Source: Methanomicrobiales archaeon
Lineage (GTDB): Archaea; Halobacteriota; Methanomicrobia; Methanomicrobiales; Methanospirillaceae
Assembly (NCBI GenBank): GCA_017883495.1
Contig: JADGNL010000138.1
Coordinates: 1 to 8,057 of the forward strand
DNA length: 8,057 bases
Reading direction: 5' to 3'
This document shows positions 6,653 to 8,057 of this stretch, piece after piece. Below the pieces are notes generated by a model, which did not search any database, was not told where the DNA came from, and saw only the letters and a program-made list of their open reading frames with translations. Both the position numbers and the translations under genes were made by a program. Each line of letters begins with the position of its first letter. The stretch's first letter is position 1.

Positions 6653-6806
6653 TTGTGCATAAACGAGAACTCCGAACCCGTCCCGGCCGATGACGTGTCG
6701 GCGGCCGGGGAACCCGGCGCGGCCCCGCCCGCGGACGCGGGAGGCCTTCCCGCTACCGCTTCCCCGCGTGAGGATGACTCGTTCCCCATCGTCGGCATCG
6801 GCGCGA
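6653..6806 (+). pseudogene. N-terminal fragment of a CheB-type methylesterase
   Basis: From a TTG start (a downstream GTG is possible) the frame has high third-position G/C and a Pro/Ala/Glu-rich lead beginning CINENSEPVPADDV, then EDDSFPIVGIGA. FPIVGIGASAGG is the start of the CheB methylesterase domain, common in CheB-CheR-PAS-kinase fusion proteins, which remove or add methyl groups on receptors or act as hybrid sensors. The sequence stops matching straight after GIGA, one codon before the expected catalytic Ser, where the right copy of the 77-bp repeat begins. What follows in frame (IRPRRTRG) is foreign. About 50 residues remain of a protein that would have at least several hundred. Confidence 0.6.
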
Positions 6807-6875
6807 TCCGGCCTAGGCGTACTCGAGGACGAGCCCTGCGCCGGCCTCGACGATCGATACGGCCCGGGCGAGGGC
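6799..6875 (+). repeat. 77-bp direct repeat, right copy
   Basis: Second copy of the sequence at 5543-5619 (74 of 77 identical). Its left end cuts into the CheB fragment, and its first 18 bases equal the 3' end of the GNAT gene. Its right end continues smoothly into the short minus-strand frame, which marks this copy's right flank, and the other copy's left flank, as the original sequence. Confidence 0.95.
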
Positions 6876-6968
6876 GCAGCGGGTGGCGAAGTCCACGCAA
6901 TGGCAGGGATGGAGGGTAACCGCTGCTCGGACGCGGCACCCGTCATCGGTATTTCGTTCGGAAGACAC
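6813..6968 (-). CDS. short hypothetical gene or C-terminal remnant
   Basis: A 51-residue minus-strand frame from a GTG: VSSERNTDDGCRVRAAVTLH, then PCHCVDFATRCALARAVSIV and [11 protein letters not shown]. Third-position G/C is very high in the last 35 codons, and the helix-rich end reads like the C-terminus of a real protein. Three Cys lie in HPCHC and TRC. In-frame sequence upstream meets a TGA 24 bases before the GTG, so it is either a complete small gene or a remnant whose front is lost. GTTTATGATC on the minus strand, 23-31 bases ahead, could be a box A for a leaderless transcript. The last codons lie in the 77-bp repeat, and the left copy preserves the same ending (GAGLVLEYA). I do not recognise the family. 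Confidence 0.4.
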   Translation of the reverse strand: MSSERNTDDGCRVRAAVTLHPCHCVDFATRCALARAVSIVEAGAGLVLEYA

Positions 6969-6995
6969 TTCATAGGGGCACCGCCGGCCCGATCA

Positions 6996-7037
6996 TAAAC
7001 GTCGGCTCCTGGCAGCCAGAGCGACAGTAAACGTCGG
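6996..7037 (+). repeat. 10-bp direct repeat TAAACGTCGG, 32 bases apart
   Basis: Exact copies lie at 6996-7005 and 7028-7037. Read on the minus strand each is CCGACGTTTA, and the nearer one overlaps the proposed box A of the short minus-strand gene. It could be a paired binding site or chance. The remaining sequence from 7038 to the oxidoreductase promoter shows nothing I can support. Confidence 0.35.
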
Positions 7038-7140
7038 TCGATGACGTTGCCGGAGAGGGCTGGAGTACCTGGAAGGGGCAGTACATCTGGATCTTCGGTA
7101 ATGCGCGCCGCTGCCCGAATTCACCGCCGCCTCCGGAAAC

Positions 7141-7194
7141 CTTTATGCAGATCGTTTCACTGATAGCGATGTGGTCCTCAGACCGGGCCAGGAG
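7141..7194 (+). promoter_or_regulatory. oxidoreductase promoter and ribosome site
   Basis: AAACCTTTATGC (about 7137-7148) is a plausible box A, giving a leader of roughly 30 bases, and AGGAG at 7190-7194 is a good ribosome site 8 bases before the ATG at 7203. Confidence 0.5.
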
Positions 7195-7202
7195 CAGCAG
7201 GG

Positions 7203-8057
7203 ATGGAGAATGGGACGGAAGTCGGCGGGGCCTTTGACTATGACCTCGTGGTGATTGGGACGGGCGAGGCAGGGCCGGCCATGGCGCGCCAGGGCCGACG
7301 CGGGGGCTGGCGAGTTGCCATCACGGACGAGCTCCCGTACGGCGGCACCTGCAGCCAGCGCGGCTGCGTTCCGAAGAGGGTGCTGCACGGCGCGGCCGAG
7401 ACGGTCATGCAGGCCCGCCACCTGCACGGGTCCGGGATCGCCGGCGACTGTCGCATCGAGTGGAACGACCTGATCCGTTTCAAACGCGAGTTCACGGATC
7501 CCGTCGCGGCGCGACGCGAGGCGACGTTCGCGGGGGAGGGCGTGGTCAGTCTCCACGGCCATGCGCGGTTCGCCGGCCCGAATACCCTCCGGATCGGGGA
7601 CGACCTCGTCACCGCGCGGTTCATCGGGGTCGCGACCGGCTCGGTCCCCCGCCCGCTCTCCGTTCCCGGTGAGGGGCTGGTCTCCCTGAGCGACGAGTTC
7701 CTCGCGATGGAGTCGCTGCCCGGGCGGGTCCTCTTCATCGGCGGCGGCTACATCTCGTTCGAGCTCGGGTTCATCGCCGCTGCAGCCGGCGCCGGCGTGA
7801 CCATCGTCCACCGGGGTGAGCGGGTACTCAAAGGGTTCGAGCCGTACCTGGTCGACCTTCTGGTGGAGGCCTGCCGGGAACTGGGCATCGAGGTGGTGAC
7901 CGGCACGCCCGTTGCGGCCGTGGAGGCGATGGATGGAGGCGGGCTCCGTGTCCGGGGCGGCTCCCGGGCCTTCGAGGCCGACATGGTCGTCCACGGCGTC
8001 GGGCGAGTGCCGGACGTCGTCGGCCTCGAGCTCGAGCGCGGCGGCGTCGCGGCCGAC
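7203..8057 (+). CDS. class I pyridine nucleotide-disulfide oxidoreductase, C-terminus off the window
   Basis: 285 residues are visible of a usual 440-460. The N-terminal FAD-binding fold has VVIGTGEAG (16-24); the redox-active pair is Cys50-x4-Cys55 in GGTCSQRGCVPKRVL; ATGS (144-147) is the usual FAD-domain motif; the NAD(P) fold begins FIGGGYISFELG (178-189), and GVGRVP (265-270) closes it. This is the glutathione reductase, dihydrolipoamide dehydrogenase and mercuric reductase family. The strand after the nucleotide glycines ends IVHRGERVLKGFE, with basic residues where NAD enzymes have an acid, so NADPH preference is likely (inference). The C-terminal dimerisation domain and its His-Glu pair lie outside, so the substrate is open; low-molecular-weight disulfide reduction is a reasonable guess. 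The ATG is supported by AGGAG 8 bases upstream. Confidence 0.94.
   Translation, partial: MENGTEVGGAFDYDLVVIGTGEAGPAMARQGRRGGWRVAITDELPYGGTCSQRGCVPKRVLHGAAETVMQARHLHGSGIAGDCRIEWNDLIRFKREFTDPVAARREATFAGEGVVSLHGHARFAGPNTLRIGDDLVTARFIGVATGSVPRPLSVPGEGLVSLSDEFLAMESLPGRVLFIGGGYISFELGFIAAAAGAGVTIVHRGERVLKGFEPYLVDLLVEACRELGIEVVTGTPVAAVEAMDGGGLRVRGGSRAFEADMVVHGVGRVPDVVGLELERGGVAAD

Overview
The window looks like chromosomal DNA of a high-GC methanogenic archaeon, most likely of the Methanomicrobiales (a Methanoculleus-like genome is my best guess, not proven). The signs are archaeal TATA-type box A elements about 25-55 bases ahead of several starts, some starts that look leaderless, a strong G/C preference at third codon positions, and histidine-kinase and CheB-type fragments in the style of that order's large PAS-kinase families.

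Layout. (1) A TPR-repeat protein on the minus strand runs off the left edge. (2) About 900 bases follow with no secure gene, but with two plus-strand stretches that look coded and possibly broken. (3) A plus-strand cupin protein converges on (4) a complete haem catalase on the minus strand. (5) About 500 bases upstream of catalase hold only a possible decayed reading frame. (6) A truncated membrane sensor domain (minus) is divergent from (7) a complete GNAT acetyltransferase (plus). (8) A rearranged zone from about 5543 to 6875 contains a two-domain rubredoxin, three fragments of histidine-kinase C-termini and the N-terminus of a CheB-type methylesterase. It is bounded by two copies of a 77-bp direct repeat. 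(9) A short minus-strand reading frame follows, and then (10) a plus-strand FAD/disulfide oxidoreductase that runs off the right edge.

How the genes may work together. Catalase, the double rubredoxin and the disulfide oxidoreductase are all plausible parts of oxygen or peroxide protection in an anaerobe, and the cupin may belong with them, but they are separate transcription units. Signal-transduction genes are represented almost entirely by debris: the sensor lacks its kinase, the kinase tails lack their bodies, and the CheB start stops just before its catalytic serine.

The most unusual structure is the rearranged zone. The 77-bp repeat contains the end of the GNAT gene plus the end of the convergent short gene. 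The simplest reading is that these two genes were once direct neighbours and that about 1.18 kb carrying the rubredoxin and kinase fragments was inserted between them, duplicating the 77 bp, with microhomology at both joints. I saw no transposase, tRNA, rRNA or CRISPR array.
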